A DNA stretch of 56,392 bases from Oligoflexia bacterium (GTDB lineage Bacteria; Bdellovibrionota; UBA1018; CAIPTA01; JAALKR01): assembly GCA_011087955.1 (NCBI GenBank), contig JAALKR010000003.1, positions 37,459-93,850 on the forward strand, in the 5' to 3' direction. The position numbers and the translations under genes are program-made. Shown in pieces: positions 33,133-42,276 of this stretch. Every line of letters begins with the position of its first letter. Position 1 is the stretch's first letter. The notes beneath the pieces were generated by a model. The model worked only from the letters and a program-made list of their open reading frames with translations, was not told the origin of the DNA and did no database searches.

Positions 33133-34131
33133 CTATTCGAATTGATTCTTTTCGATGATCTTTGCGTTTCGCTGCAGGCCTTTTAATTTTGGTCTAGAAA
33201 GTGCCCGCTTTTTGTAGCGGGTATTAAATTCGTTATTCCCCATCGATAATAAATCTTGTAATGGAATTTGTTCCACTATGGGCGCGCCAGATTTCTTGCG
33301 CCCCTTACGAAGGCTCTGTTGGTTCCAAGGGCAGACATCCTGACAAATATCGCAACCGAGCAGCCAATCGCCAATCGCCCGGTGGTACTTTTCAGGGATT
33401 TCTCCTCGGTGTTCAATCGTTAAGTATGAAATGCATTTTCGTGAGTCTATGGTGCGGGTGCCTTCTTGGATTGCATTCGTGGGGCAGGTGTCGATACAAC
33501 GGCGGCAAGTGCCACAACGATCGGCTTGAGGAATATCTGGAGTGAATTTCACGGTCGTCAAAATCTCTCCTAGCCAAAGCCAGGAGCCTTCCTCTGGATG
33601 AATCAGCATAGCATTTTTTCCCACCCATCCGATTCCTGCGAGGACACCTAGGGAACGTTCAGGGATTGCGCCGGTATCAACATAGGCGAGGCTACGATTT
33701 TTTTTAGGCACGGAATATTCGGCGTCGAGTTTCATTGCAATCTTCTCTAATTTTGCTTTGATAACAAAGTGGTAGTCTTCCCCGACGGCATAACGGGCCA
33801 CTTTTCCCGATGGTATGCCACTACGATTTGCCTCTGAGTTTGGTTCCGAGTTGACTTCGGGTAAGTCTTGGTCGGAAGCCTCTGGTGGTGGGCCAGGAAA
33901 AGGTAGAGCGCACACGATGACGGACTGGATCCCAGGTAAAAGTTGGCTCAATGATTTTCGGCGAGAGCGCTGCCGTTTGAGGTAATGCATTTCAGCGGCA
34001 AACCCCTGGTTAAGCCACCAGTCATAGAAGTCGAGGCTCGGTAGGTCATCTGGGTTAGCGAGGCCAACGAGGCGAAAACCAAGTGATTTTGCGTAGGCTT
34101 TGAGCTTCGCTTTATCCATACCGCTATACAT
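33133..34131 (-). CDS. queG: Epoxyqueuosine reductase
   Basis: 332 residues. It carries out the last step of queuosine synthesis in tRNA (epoxyqueuosine to queuosine) using cobalamin and two 4Fe-4S clusters. The N-terminal half has LGFRLVGLANPDDLP and the cobalamin-site region YVDTGAIPERSLGVLAGIGW. The C-terminal ferredoxin part shows CGTCRRCIDTCPTNAI and CISYLTIEHRG...CDICQDVCPWN, giving all eight cluster Cys. A second ATG at 34119 is an alternative start. It stands alone, with a beta-lactamase-fold gene upstream on the same strand. A short Ser/Pro/Glu-rich insert (about residues 78-106) is not usual. Confidence 0.95.
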   Translation of the reverse strand: MYSGMDKAKLKAYAKSLGFRLVGLANPDDLPSLDFYDWWLNQGFAAEMHYLKRQRSRRKSLSQLLPGIQSVIVCALPFPGPPPEASDQDLPEVNSEPNSEANRSGIPSGKVARYAVGEDYHFVIKAKLEKIAMKLDAEYSVPKKNRSLAYVDTGAIPERSLGVLAGIGWVGKNAMLIHPEEGSWLWLGEILTTVKFTPDIPQADRCGTCRRCIDTCPTNAIQEGTRTIDSRKCISYLTIEHRGEIPEKYHRAIGDWLLGCDICQDVCPWNQQSLRKGRKKSGAPIVEQIPLQDLLSMGNNEFNTRYKKRALSRPKLKGLQRNAKIIEKNQFE

Positions 34132-34177
34132 ATCATAAAACCGTGTAAAGGCTTCAGGGGTGTAAAGCCGGAAGAAG

Positions 34178-35290
34178 TTATGCTCGATTTAACTCCTGAT
34201 AAAGTACAGCGTGAAGATTAAGGCGCGTATTAATGAAACGATCGTCGTCCCTGGATGGGTACACGCGCGCGTTCCCTAGGAGCACTACATAGGTTTCTGT
34301 CTCCGGATGATACCAAGCAGAGGTACCGACAAAGCCAGTGTGACCAATGCCATTCTTCCAAGCCGGACCATCTGCCTGCCGCAGGCCCGGGTAGATCATA
34401 AAACCATGGGTGAATGGAGGTTCTGAATCAGGCTGGATGAAAAAATACTCCTTTTCTTTCTCAGCAAGCGAAACTGCATGACAAAAGAGCAGCATTGTTT
34501 CCTCTAAGGAAGCAAAGAGACCTGCATGGGCCGAATAACCACCGAGTGCCCAGCAATTATGGTCATCTACCTCGCCAATCAATAGGCGTTTATGAATCGG
34601 GCAATTGGCAGTCGCTACGAAATCTTGGCGTTTCGCCTGAAGAGAAAATTCTTGAGCGGCTTTAGGAGCATGTGGCAATACGCGGTAGCCCGAGCGACGG
34701 AGGTGTAATGGTTGGGCAATTTTTTCCTGAAATAGTTGGCAGATGGGTTGTTTATAGATTCGCTCCAATGCGACGCCAAGTGTGATTGCCCCTAAATCAG
34801 AATAAATTGTTTTTGCTTCTTTGAGGTTGGTGCGATTGCTTGCTGCGATCCAGCCCATCAACTCATCCAGATCAATTGCTGACTCAAAATCGCTGGCACG
34901 CTCATAGTATTTCTCGTGTGCTAGGAAACCAGCGTTATGGGCCATCAAGTGACGAATACAAATACCTGATTTATCAAGCTCGGGAACAAATTTCTCAACC
35001 GGATCGGACCAGTCGAGAAGTCCTGCTCTTTTGGTTTCCATCAGAAGTGGTGTGGTCACCAGAATCTTAGTCAACGAGGCTAGGTCAAAAATGGATTGTG
35101 GCCCGACAGGGTCCGGTTCCGCATTGGGTAGGTCCATTGTGGAAACCTTCTCACCACTGCGGTAGTGATAGCCTGTGTAGGAGAACTCCTGCGCATTTTT
35201 GCGAAAAATAGCGAGGGCAAATCCAGAGCCCTGTCCTTCAGAGAGGGCTGATTTTAGTAGTGCTTTGGTCTTTTCAATTGCGAGAATCAT
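34178..35290 (-). CDS. Serine beta-lactamase-fold hydrolase (class C/esterase type)
   Basis: 370 residues. The fold's three motifs are visible: S-x-x-K as LASLTKI near residue 73, Y-S-D as IYSDLGA near 164, and H-T-G as GIGHTGFVGTSAWYHP near 318. No signal peptide is apparent, so it is probably cytoplasmic, which argues against antibiotic resistance and for an esterase or D-aminopeptidase-like role. Substrate unknown. It lies 46 bp upstream of queG on the same strand and divergent from the transketolase gene. Confidence 0.88.
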   Translation of the reverse strand: MILAIEKTKALLKSALSEGQGSGFALAIFRKNAQEFSYTGYHYRSGEKVSTMDLPNAEPDPVGPQSIFDLASLTKILVTTPLLMETKRAGLLDWSDPVEKFVPELDKSGICIRHLMAHNAGFLAHEKYYERASDFESAIDLDELMGWIAASNRTNLKEAKTIYSDLGAITLGVALERIYKQPICQLFQEKIAQPLHLRRSGYRVLPHAPKAAQEFSLQAKRQDFVATANCPIHKRLLIGEVDDHNCWALGGYSAHAGLFASLEETMLLFCHAVSLAEKEKEYFFIQPDSEPPFTHGFMIYPGLRQADGPAWKNGIGHTGFVGTSAWYHPETETYVVLLGNARVYPSRDDDRFINTRLNLHAVLYQELNRA

Positions 35291-35389
35291 CTCGCTATTC
35301 TGCCATAAAAGAGAAGTCGAGAAAACGACTTGAGACCATTAGTAGCCTGGGCTAGAACTAGGGCAAGCAATTTCCAAAGGAGAGCCCCT

Positions 35390-37393
35390 ATGAGTCTGGA
35401 ACGGCGCACTTTATCCAATGCCATTCGAGTCCTGAGTATGGATGCAGTACAGAAAGCCAAGTCTGGACACCCAGGCGCACCGATGGGGATGGCCGATATT
35501 GCTGAAGTGCTCTGGAATAATTATTTGAAACATAATCCAGGGAATCCAAGTTGGATCAACCGCGATCGATTCATCCTTTCCAACGGACATGGGTCCATGC
35601 TTTTATATTCACTACTTCACTTGAGTGGTTATGATTTACTGATGCAGGAGATTCGCAATTTTCGTCAGCTACATTCCAAAACTCCCGGGCACCCGGAAAT
35701 TGGTGTGACTCCAGGTGTGGAAACAACGACGGGGCCTCTAGGTCAGGGGCTTGCAAATGGGGTTGGGATGGCGCTTGCGGAAAAGAAGCTAGCCGCAGAA
35801 TTTAATCGCGATAATTTGGAGATTTTTGATCATTTCACCTATGTCTTTGTTGGCGATGGCTGCTTGATGGAAGGCATTTCGCATGAGGCTTGTTCTTTGG
35901 CTGGGACTATGGGCCTCGGCAAATTGATCGTCTTCTATGACGACAATTCGATTTCCATTGATGGGGAAGTGGCCGGCTGGTTTACGGATGATTCCGCAAA
36001 ACGTTTTGAAGCCTATGGCTGGCAGGTAATAGCTAATGTGGATGGCCATGATTTTGATGCGATTCATAAAGCGATTGACGACGGTAAGACCGATCTGAGC
36101 CGACCAACTCTGATTCAATGTAAAACGATTATTGGCTACGGCTCACCGAATAAGGCGGGCTCGGCTGACTCTCATGGCGCTCCGCTCGGCGATGAAGAAA
36201 TCGCAGCAACCCGAGAGGCCCTCGGCTGGACTCACCCCCCGTTTGAGATCCCAAGTGATGTGATGGAAGCATGGGACGCGAGGGAGCGCGGGACAGCAGA
36301 TGAACGTTCTTGGAGCGAGATTTTTACCAAATATTCGGAGAAATATCCGAAGGAAGCAAAAGAGATTAAACGTCGCCTGACTTGCACGCTCCCAGATAAT
36401 TGGGAAGCGACAATGAATGCGTTCATTAAGGGGCAACAAGAAAAGAAGGAAAAGACTGCGACTCGTGCGGCTTCGAAGCAAGCGATTGCGGCGATGGCCG
36501 AAGTGATGCCAGAGCTTGTTGGTGGCTCGGCAGATTTATCTGGATCGAATTCGACTAAGTGGGGGGCTGCTAAGCCCTATTCCAAGGAGAGCCCGACCGG
36601 AAATTATATTCACTATGGCGTACGGGAATTTGCGATGTCGGCTCTGATGAATGGAATGATGATTCATGGAGGTTTTCGACCATTTGCCGGAACGTTCTTA
36701 ATGTTTATGGAATACGCACGCAATGCAGTTCGCATGGCTTCCTTGATGAAAGTGCCGAGTATCTTCGTTTATAGTCACGATTCGATCGGCCTTGGGGAGG
36801 ATGGCCCGACTCACCAAGCGGTGGAGCAAGCGGCGGCCCTGCGCCTGACTCCAAATATGGCGACGTGGCGTCCATGCGATACGGTAGAAACGGCGGCTGC
36901 ATGGAAAGCGGCAATAGAAAGGACAGACGGTCCCAGTTCTTTGCTACTGACTCGCCAGGGTGTCCCGACGATGGAACGAACGGAACAACAGCTTGGCGAA
37001 ATCGAGCGCGGCGCTTATATTTTGCATAAAACGGAAGGTGCTAGCCTGGAGGTTCTATTCTTAGCAACGGGATCCGAAGTGGCCATCACGTTAGAGGCGG
37101 CGAAAAAATTGGAAGGTGAAGGTCGTTCGGTGCAGGTTGTGTCCATGCCATGCGTGGAAGTATTCTGTGTTCAGCCAGAGGCGTATCAAAATTTGGTTTG
37201 GCCGAAATCAGTTAAGAAACGAGTTGTGGTGGAAGCAGGTATTGCGGGATACTGGCGCGGATTTGCTGGGGATGATGGCGTGATTGTCGGGATGAATAGC
37301 TTTGGTGAGTCTGCTCCGAATGGAAAGCTCTTCGAGCATTTCGGGTTCACCACTGAAAATATTTATGGAAAGGCGCGGGCCTATTTCAGCTGA
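35390..37393 (+). CDS. tkt: Transketolase
   Basis: 667 residues from the ATG at 35390, which has AAAGGAGAG upstream and begins [20 protein letters not shown], the usual start; the longer in-frame extension to 35330 is unlikely. A thiamine-diphosphate enzyme of the pentose phosphate pathway. Motifs: [33 protein letters not shown], the ThDP motif [20 protein letters not shown], and the pyrimidine-domain [19 protein letters not shown] and [18 protein letters not shown]. All catalytic His residues are visible. Length is typical. It stands alone, flanked by a converging PilZ gene. Confidence 0.97.
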   Translation: MSLERRTLSNAIRVLSMDAVQKAKSGHPGAPMGMADIAEVLWNNYLKHNPGNPSWINRDRFILSNGHGSMLLYSLLHLSGYDLLMQEIRNFRQLHSKTPGHPEIGVTPGVETTTGPLGQGLANGVGMALAEKKLAAEFNRDNLEIFDHFTYVFVGDGCLMEGISHEACSLAGTMGLGKLIVFYDDNSISIDGEVAGWFTDDSAKRFEAYGWQVIANVDGHDFDAIHKAIDDGKTDLSRPTLIQCKTIIGYGSPNKAGSADSHGAPLGDEEIAATREALGWTHPPFEIPSDVMEAWDARERGTADERSWSEIFTKYSEKYPKEAKEIKRRLTCTLPDNWEATMNAFIKGQQEKKEKTATRAASKQAIAAMAEVMPELVGGSADLSGSNSTKWGAAKPYSKESPTGNYIHYGVREFAMSALMNGMMIHGGFRPFAGTFLMFMEYARNAVRMASLMKVPSIFVYSHDSIGLGEDGPTHQAVEQAAALRLTPNMATWRPCDTVETAAAWKAAIERTDGPSSLLLTRQGVPTMERTEQQLGEIERGAYILHKTEGASLEVLFLATGSEVAITLEAAKKLEGEGRSVQVVSMPCVEVFCVQPEAYQNLVWPKSVKKRVVVEAGIAGYWRGFAGDDGVIVGMNSFGESAPNGKLFEHFGFTTENIYGKARAYFS

Positions 37394-37401
37394 GTTATAT
37401 A

Positions 37402-37728
37402 CTATGCGATTTCTTGCTCTACTAAGTATCGCTTCAAACTCATGCGCGTAGGCTCATCCATAGAGACGAAATGATAAGCAACGCCTTGGCCCTGCTTTAT
37501 ACCACGTTCGCGAACCATTAATGCAGATATACTTAAAGGATAGTCCTGGTTAGGGAGGCGGAACTTCAGGTAAGACACGTAGTCTTGGTTTTTCGTCACA
37601 AATTTCCCTATAAGGAAAACTCCTTCCTCTGAGAGATTCTCTGTTTTTAGGGTGTAGAGATAGTCACCATTTTTCTCTTCCACGAAGAGATCATGGATTG
37701 ATAGACGTCTAGAATTTCTGCGCTCCAC
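37402..37728 (-). CDS. PilZ domain protein
   Basis: 108 residues, almost only the PilZ domain. It opens MERRNSRRL (the RxxxR element) and has ENLSEEGVFLIG (N-x-S-x-x-G) about 30 residues later; later strands include YLKFRLPNQDYPLSISALMVRE. Probably a c-di-GMP receptor, the third in the window. GTG start at 37728, with TTGGAG upstream. It converges on the transketolase end with 8 bp between stops. Confidence 0.85.
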   Translation of the reverse strand: MERRNSRRLSIHDLFVEEKNGDYLYTLKTENLSEEGVFLIGKFVTKNQDYVSYLKFRLPNQDYPLSISALMVRERGIKQGQGVAYHFVSMDEPTRMSLKRYLVEQEIA

Positions 37729-38046
37729 TTTATTTACTCCAACTTCTTCACTAACTAACGTTCAACTTCAACAGATGCTCAAACTGCTGCCAGCGTATTA
37801 TTACCGACGCATTGTTTTCTCGCTTATTTGTATGCTGCGTATGCATGCTGCGCGCCAAAATTTCACCAGCAAAATAGACGATCCAGGAATCTTTTAATTT
37901 CAGTGGCTTAGCTTGGTTTCTTTGTAGCCGGACTATTGAAAAAATTCCCTACCCCAGGGCAGAAATCTATAGAAGAATTCGACAGTCATGGAAGTTTCCG
38001 ACAGAATAAGAGAGTGATAAAGGGATAAAGCAGGGGCGAAATTTAA
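37729..38046. other. 318-bp intergenic region without a recognisable gene
   Basis: It separates the divergent PilZ and rhomboid genes and must hold both promoters. I see no reading frame of interest, no tRNA and no strong hairpin. A TTGAAA near 37936 followed by AT-rich sequence is a possible start of a promoter for the rhomboid gene, but without a good -10. GCTGCGTATGCATGCTGCGCG near 37834 is a mixed direct/inverted repeat. Confidence 0.5.
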
Positions 38047-38811
38047 ATGCGACACTACCCACCACAGGCTCTCCAATTTCAAATGCCTCATATGGGTCCA
38101 GTTGTGAAGACTTTGCTTTTGACCTGCGTGGTGGTTTTCCTGATTCAGCTTACAACGCAGCAGTTCTTTGGGCTTCCGTTGAGCCTCTATTTAGGGTTTG
38201 TGCCGAAGGCCCTGCTTTTTGGTTGGGTTTGGCAGCTTTTCACCTATGCATTTTTGCATGGAGATATCCTCCATATCCTCTTTAACATGCTGATTCTTTG
38301 GAGCATAGGCTCAGAGCTGGAGCATATTTGGGGACCTCGGTTCTTTCTAACCTATTTTTTCTTTTGCTCGGTCGGCGCAGCCATTACCTACGGACTTTTT
38401 ACTGCGGCAGGGGTGGGTTCTTCGAACCCGAATGTTCCAGTGGTGGGGGCTTCGGGTGCGATTTATGGAATGTTGCTTGCCTACGGTATTTTGTTTGGGG
38501 AGCGAACCCTCTATTTCTTTATGATCTTTCCGATGAAGGCGAAGTATTTCGTGGCTATTCTGGGCGGGATTGTGCTGGTGACAACGGTTTTCTATTCCGG
38601 CGGTGGCGTGGCGCATACGGCTCATTTGGGTGGAATGCTTGTCGGCCTTGGGGTCCTTGTTTCCTTGACCTATTTTCGTCGGCGGGAGCGTGAGCTGTTA
38701 GGCCGGGAGCGCGAGTCCTTGGGTCGGCAGCGTCGAATCCAGGCGGCTACCCACTTGCGGCTTGTCGAAGACGAGGACGGGGAATCGGACAAGCCGACGA
38801 CTTGGCATTGA
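38047..38811 (+). CDS. Rhomboid family intramembrane serine protease
   Basis: 254 residues with six hydrophobic helices. The catalytic dyad is clear: PVVGASGAIYGML (Ser136 in helix 4) and HTAHLGGMLVG (His193 in helix 6); HGDILHILFNMLILW carries the helix-2 His and Asn of the oxyanion site. It should cleave other membrane proteins within the bilayer. A basic cytoplasmic tail rich in Arg/Glu follows the last helix. The start is preceded by CAGGGGCG. A small gene follows 54 bp downstream and may be co-transcribed. Confidence 0.93.
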   Translation: MRHYPPQALQFQMPHMGPVVKTLLLTCVVVFLIQLTTQQFFGLPLSLYLGFVPKALLFGWVWQLFTYAFLHGDILHILFNMLILWSIGSELEHIWGPRFFLTYFFFCSVGAAITYGLFTAAGVGSSNPNVPVVGASGAIYGMLLAYGILFGERTLYFFMIFPMKAKYFVAILGGIVLVTTVFYSGGGVAHTAHLGGMLVGLGVLVSLTYFRRRERELLGRERESLGRQRRIQAATHLRLVEDEDGESDKPTTWH

Positions 38812-38865
38812 TTTATTGACCCGAGCGGACAGCTCTGGTAGTTTCGGACCTCCTGGGAGATTGCC

Positions 38866-39168
38866 ATGTCTGAAAAATATGAGGATTCCATCACTTTTGA
38901 TGAATGTTTGCGCGATAAAGAATTCGATGCTCGCGTTTTGGGTCGCAAGCGGCTAAATAAAAAATTGGACGACGCGGAGCTTCAAAAATACTTAAGTTCA
39001 CTGGAAGATTGTGCCGATCGCTCTGAGGTGGTGAACGTGGGGGATATTATGGCTAATGATAATCCGATTCATGTTGGCCGCAATCTACCTACAGTCGAGC
39101 GCAAGGATCCGGCTTCATTTGAAGAGTTTGAACTCGAAGAACAAACGCAGCGATTTTTTGAGCACTAA
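38866..39168 (+). CDS. Small hypothetical acidic protein
   Basis: 100 residues, not recognised. It is soluble, charged and mostly acidic (SEKYEDSITFDECLRDKEFDA ... at the start, FEEFELEEQTQRFFEH at the end), with a basic patch RVLGRKRLNKKLDD at residues 23-36. No signal or membrane segment. A good GGGAG ribosome site at spacing 8 and a position just after the rhomboid gene support it as real. The residues 36-60 resemble generic regulatory helix patterns only weakly. Confidence 0.65.
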   Translation: MSEKYEDSITFDECLRDKEFDARVLGRKRLNKKLDDAELQKYLSSLEDCADRSEVVNVGDIMANDNPIHVGRNLPTVERKDPASFEEFELEEQTQRFFEH

Positions 39169-39187
39169 TAATCTAAACTCTAAACCG

Positions 39188-39243
39188 CTGTATGAGACTA
39201 CTATACAGAATACGGGACTGCTGCGTGTACAGGATTACTGTAC
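39188..39243. terminator. Two hairpins between convergent genes
   Basis: CTGTAT...ATACAG (39188-39208, 9-base loop) and GTACAG-GATTA-CTGTAC (39227-39243, perfect 6-bp stem) lie between the converging small gene and FliL-like gene; the second covers the FliL-like stop codon. They may act as a bidirectional terminator, though neither is followed by a T-run. Confidence 0.35.
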
Positions 39244-39753
39244 TAGGTAGTTATAAAAGAAGGTATCGTTGACTGTTCCCTCACGAATAATCCCATTCAC
39301 CTTTTGTGTGATGTCATGTTTTAAACGGTAGATGGCCTGCCCCATAGAAAGTTCATTAAAGGAACGTGTGCCAACCAGGCTTTGAATTTTGTCTTCAATC
39401 TTGGCTCGAAAAAATTTCAGCTCCGCTATACAGGCTTTATTGTTACATTCCAATGCTACGGCAAAAGATGCGTAATGGTTTTTCCCCCCAACTTGTGTGC
39501 GTAAGTTCACATTCATTTCTGGAAGACGCAAGATCCGCACTCGTCCATCAGCTGCTAGAAATGCATTTCGTTCCGCTTTAGCCATTGCCTGGATTTTTTT
39601 TCGTTCTTCAAGCTCTTTCACGGTCGGACTCTTATAGACTTTTTTCATGTAGTAGACGTAGCCAAGTACACCTGTAGTGGCGAACACGTTGAGTAGAATC
39701 AAAAGAAAGACGGGGAGGCTATGCCCCATGATTATTGTTGGTCTCAGTCTCAC
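39235..39753 (-). CDS. FliL-like single-pass membrane protein
   Basis: 172 residues. One N-terminal transmembrane helix (LPVFLLILLNVFATTGVLGYV) is followed by a charged stalk (KELEERKKIQAMAKAER) and a periplasmic domain with the FliL pattern: ILRLPEMNVNLRT, ASFAVALECNN...LKFFRAKIEDKIQSLVG-TRSFNEL, and an end in NDTFFYNYLVQ. FliL stabilises flagellar stators; here there are no flagellar neighbours, so it is an orphan copy that might serve another rotary or proton-driven machine. GTG start at 39753 (AAGGGA upstream); an ATG at 39729 is possible. Confidence 0.8.
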   Translation of the reverse strand: MRLRPTIIMGHSLPVFLLILLNVFATTGVLGYVYYMKKVYKSPTVKELEERKKIQAMAKAERNAFLAADGRVRILRLPEMNVNLRTQVGGKNHYASFAVALECNNKACIAELKFFRAKIEDKIQSLVGTRSFNELSMGQAIYRLKHDITQKVNGIIREGTVNDTFFYNYLVQ

Positions 39754-39839
39754 GTTATGAATCCCTTCTGCGCGTCATTATAGCTCAAACATGAGAACTC
39801 TCCCCATAGCGCAGCAGAAGTGATTCGTCTTTGGCCGCC

Positions 39840-40946
39840 TTAGAGCTTTACAGCCTCATACGGTAAGCCCAGATCATCTGCAACCGGCTTATAGGCCACT
39901 TTTCCATTATACACGTTCACGCCGTGGTACAAAGCCTTGTCGCTCTTCACAGCTTCTTTAAAGCCAAGAGTTGCAAGTTTCACCGCATGGGCCAGCGTGC
40001 GGTTCGTGAGTGCAAAGGTTGAAGTGCGAGCAACTGCGCCGGGCATATTTGTCACACAGTAATGTGTAATATTCTCTTCCGTATAAATTGGATCGGAGTG
40101 AGAGGTTGGGCGAGACGTTTCAAAGCAACCACCTTGGTCGATCGCTACATCAACTGCAACAGAGCCCTCACCCATTGCTTTAACCATTTCACGAGTCACC
40201 AGCTTTGGAGCTTTTGCGCCAGGAAGCAGAACTGTTCCAATCAATAGGTCACAATTGGCAACTGCATCGTAAAGATTTACCGGGTTGGAATAAACTGTGT
40301 TCACAGAGTTGCCCCAAATATCATCTAGGTATTGCAAGCGGTTCATATTCACGTCGAGCATTGTGACCTCGGCACCCATTCCACGAGCAATTTGTGCAGC
40401 GTTAGTCCCTGCCGTGCCGGCACCAATAATTGTCACGCGCGCACGAGGAACGCCAGGTACGCCCGAAAGCAGTACACCTTTGCCGCCTTGGTCTTTCTGT
40501 AGATAGCGTGCGCCTACTTGAGTCGCCATTCGGCCAGCCACTTCAGACATTGGCACTAGAAGCGGAAGCGACCCATCCTCCAACTGAATGGTTTCATAGG
40601 CGATAGCTGTTACGTTTTTTTCCATAAGCTCTTTTGTTAGTTCCAGTTCCGGAGCTAAGTGTAAGTAAGTGTAGAGAATCTGACCGTCGTGGAGGCGATC
40701 TAAGTCAGCGCGGATTGGTTCCTTCACTTTAACAATCATTTCCGCTTTTTCAAAAACTTCATCGGCAGTCTTAAGGATCATTCCGCCGGCATCTTCATAG
40801 TCTTTATCGCTAATGCCAATACCAGCTCCCGCTTTTGTTTCCACATAGACCTTATGTCCATGCTTTACAAGCGCCATAACTCCACCAGGCACTAAGCCTA
40901 CACGATTCTCTTTGTCCTTAATTTCCTTTGGTACACCGATAATCAT
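39840..40946 (-). CDS. ald: Alanine dehydrogenase
   Basis: 368 residues. NAD-dependent interconversion of alanine and pyruvate plus ammonia. It opens MIIGVPKEIKDKENRVGLVPGG, with the catalytic Lys and His further on (VKVKEP; YLHLAPE), and has the NAD-binding VTIIGAGTAGTNAAQIARGMG and the VDVAIDQGGCFETSRPTSH region. Full length. A strong GGAGGGG site precedes ATG. It lies upstream of a PhnP-like hydrolase by 43 bp on the opposite side of transcription order (downstream of it on the minus strand), so they may share a message. Confidence 0.96.
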   Translation of the reverse strand: MIIGVPKEIKDKENRVGLVPGGVMALVKHGHKVYVETKAGAGIGISDKDYEDAGGMILKTADEVFEKAEMIVKVKEPIRADLDRLHDGQILYTYLHLAPELELTKELMEKNVTAIAYETIQLEDGSLPLLVPMSEVAGRMATQVGARYLQKDQGGKGVLLSGVPGVPRARVTIIGAGTAGTNAAQIARGMGAEVTMLDVNMNRLQYLDDIWGNSVNTVYSNPVNLYDAVANCDLLIGTVLLPGAKAPKLVTREMVKAMGEGSVAVDVAIDQGGCFETSRPTSHSDPIYTEENITHYCVTNMPGAVARTSTFALTNRTLAHAVKLATLGFKEAVKSDKALYHGVNVYNGKVAYKPVADDLGLPYEAVKL

Positions 40947-40989
40947 TTCGCCCCTCCTAGCTTCACGCTCATTTTGCGCCCATTTTGTG

Positions 40990-41808
40990 CTAATCTTGCG
41001 CTACCGGACACGGCAAATTAAATCGCATGCCATCGAAGGCAGGGACCATCCGCGGTGGTAGTGACTTCCGAAAACTGTCATACTCGATTTCTTGATTCAT
41101 GTGGGTAAAAATTATTTTTTTTGCCTTAATTTGTTGTGCATAATCAATTGCTTGCTCCACGTTGATATGCGTAGGGTGGGGTTTCGGTCGCAAACAATCG
41201 AGGATTAAGACGTCCAGGTCCTTTAGCCTCCGCATTGTCTCCTCGGGAATACGCGAAATATCTGTAATATAGGCAAGTGAGCCGATCCGGTACCCATAAC
41301 AAGTAATCTTGCCATGCTCACAGGGAAGTGGCGTCACCTCAACTTTATGGAGTTTTGGGTCATGGGCCTCTTTCAGACGGAATGTACGTTTTCCAACTGG
41401 ATTGAGGCTCAACTGGGGAAGCCCCCCGCCAATTTGTGTTGGATAGAAAATATAGTGGAAGCGTGAGTGAATAGTATCCATTACGCGCTTTTCCCCATAA
41501 AAGGGGATCTGATAGCGCTGGAGGAAATTAAAGGGACGAATATCGTCGATACCATGCAAGTGATCGGCGTGCTCGTGGGTAATGAGGACCGCATCTAGCC
41601 GTGTTTTCTTTTTATGAAAATACGTCAGGGCTTGCTGGCGTAAATCTGGCGAAGTATCGATCAGGATAGAGCCCTCGCCACGGCCAAAGGGCTCTATTAG
41701 AATTGAGGCACGTAGACGACGGTTCTTCGGGTCCTTATGATGAGGCATCTCACGACCAATCATTGGTACCCCAATAGAAGTACCACAGCCCAGGATCGTG
41801 ATGACCAT
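40990..41808 (-). CDS. MBL-fold metallo-hydrolase, PhnP-like
   Basis: 272 residues from the ATG at 41808 (MVITILGCGTSIGVPMIG); the longer frame upstream lies inside the bactofilin gene. The metal site is ITHEHADHLHGIDD (H-x-H-x-D-H), with further His in PLPCEHGKITC and FTHMNQE, and an Asp in YITDIS. The overall pattern GCGTSxGVP...RLRASILIE...DTSPDLRQQ fits the PhnP/cyclic-phosphodiesterase branch (often called lipoyl(octanoyl)-like or MBL phosphodiesterase). It probably cleaves a small phosphodiester; no phosphonate genes are present. The start is 1 bp before the bactofilin stop (TAA-C-ATG), so the two are co-translated. Confidence 0.87.
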   Translation of the reverse strand: MVITILGCGTSIGVPMIGREMPHHKDPKNRRLRASILIEPFGRGEGSILIDTSPDLRQQALTYFHKKKTRLDAVLITHEHADHLHGIDDIRPFNFLQRYQIPFYGEKRVMDTIHSRFHYIFYPTQIGGGLPQLSLNPVGKRTFRLKEAHDPKLHKVEVTPLPCEHGKITCYGYRIGSLAYITDISRIPEETMRRLKDLDVLILDCLRPKPHPTHINVEQAIDYAQQIKAKKIIFTHMNQEIEYDSFRKSLPPRMVPAFDGMRFNLPCPVAQD

Positions 41809-41809
41809 G

Positions 41810-42262
41810 TTAGGCAGGGGGCTGCACCTGTGCGCCAGGGCCTTCGATGGTTTTGACCTCACTAGGCTTCCTCTGCTTATCCTTCTTCTCTTTCGGATTA
41901 GTGTTTGCACTCGTAGTGTTGGCCTTGCCCTCAAAATGGGCACCAAATTTCATGACAAACTTAGGGCTATAGGCGTCCCCAATTAGAGTGCCGCTCTCGG
42001 CCACTGTAATCTTATTGCGGGCGTGAATATCGCCATGAACAAAGCCATCGATAATGATTTCATCGCAATGCACTTCGCCGTGGATGCTTGCTGTCTCACC
42101 AACGACAATCAAGGACTCATCTAAGCCATGCACTCTGCCGTCCACGTCTCCATGAATGCGCGTGAATCGATCAAAAACAAATTCACCCCTTAGGCGTGTG
42201 CCTTGCCCGATCAAAGTTAGTTCTGATTCAATCTCCAAATTTGGGTTTTGTACGTAAGTCAT
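41810..42262 (-). CDS. Bactofilin (polymer-forming cytoskeletal protein)
   Basis: 150 residues. The central ~100 residues are short beta repeats of the bactofilin helix (TLIGQGTRLRGEFVF, TRIHGDVDGRV, ASIHGEVHCDEIIIDGFV, HGDIHARNKITV, GTLIGDAYSPKFVM), followed by a Lys/Pro/Asn-rich tail. Bactofilins form non-polar filaments that scaffold cell-shape and wall-synthesis proteins. The gene sits between a single-pass membrane protein (42277) and a PhnP-like hydrolase, both closely spaced, so the three form an operon. In relatives the membrane partner is often an M23 peptidase; here it is not. Confidence 0.93.
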   Translation of the reverse strand: MTYVQNPNLEIESELTLIGQGTRLRGEFVFDRFTRIHGDVDGRVHGLDESLIVVGETASIHGEVHCDEIIIDGFVHGDIHARNKITVAESGTLIGDAYSPKFVMKFGAHFEGKANTTSANTNPKEKKDKQRKPSEVKTIEGPGAQVQPPA

Positions 42263-42276
42263 TGAACCTCCAAAAA

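Noticed and set aside
37880-37910. Possible sigma-54 promoter (TGGCTTAGCTTGG)
   Set aside because: The spacing between the GG and GC elements does not fit the -24/-12 rule.
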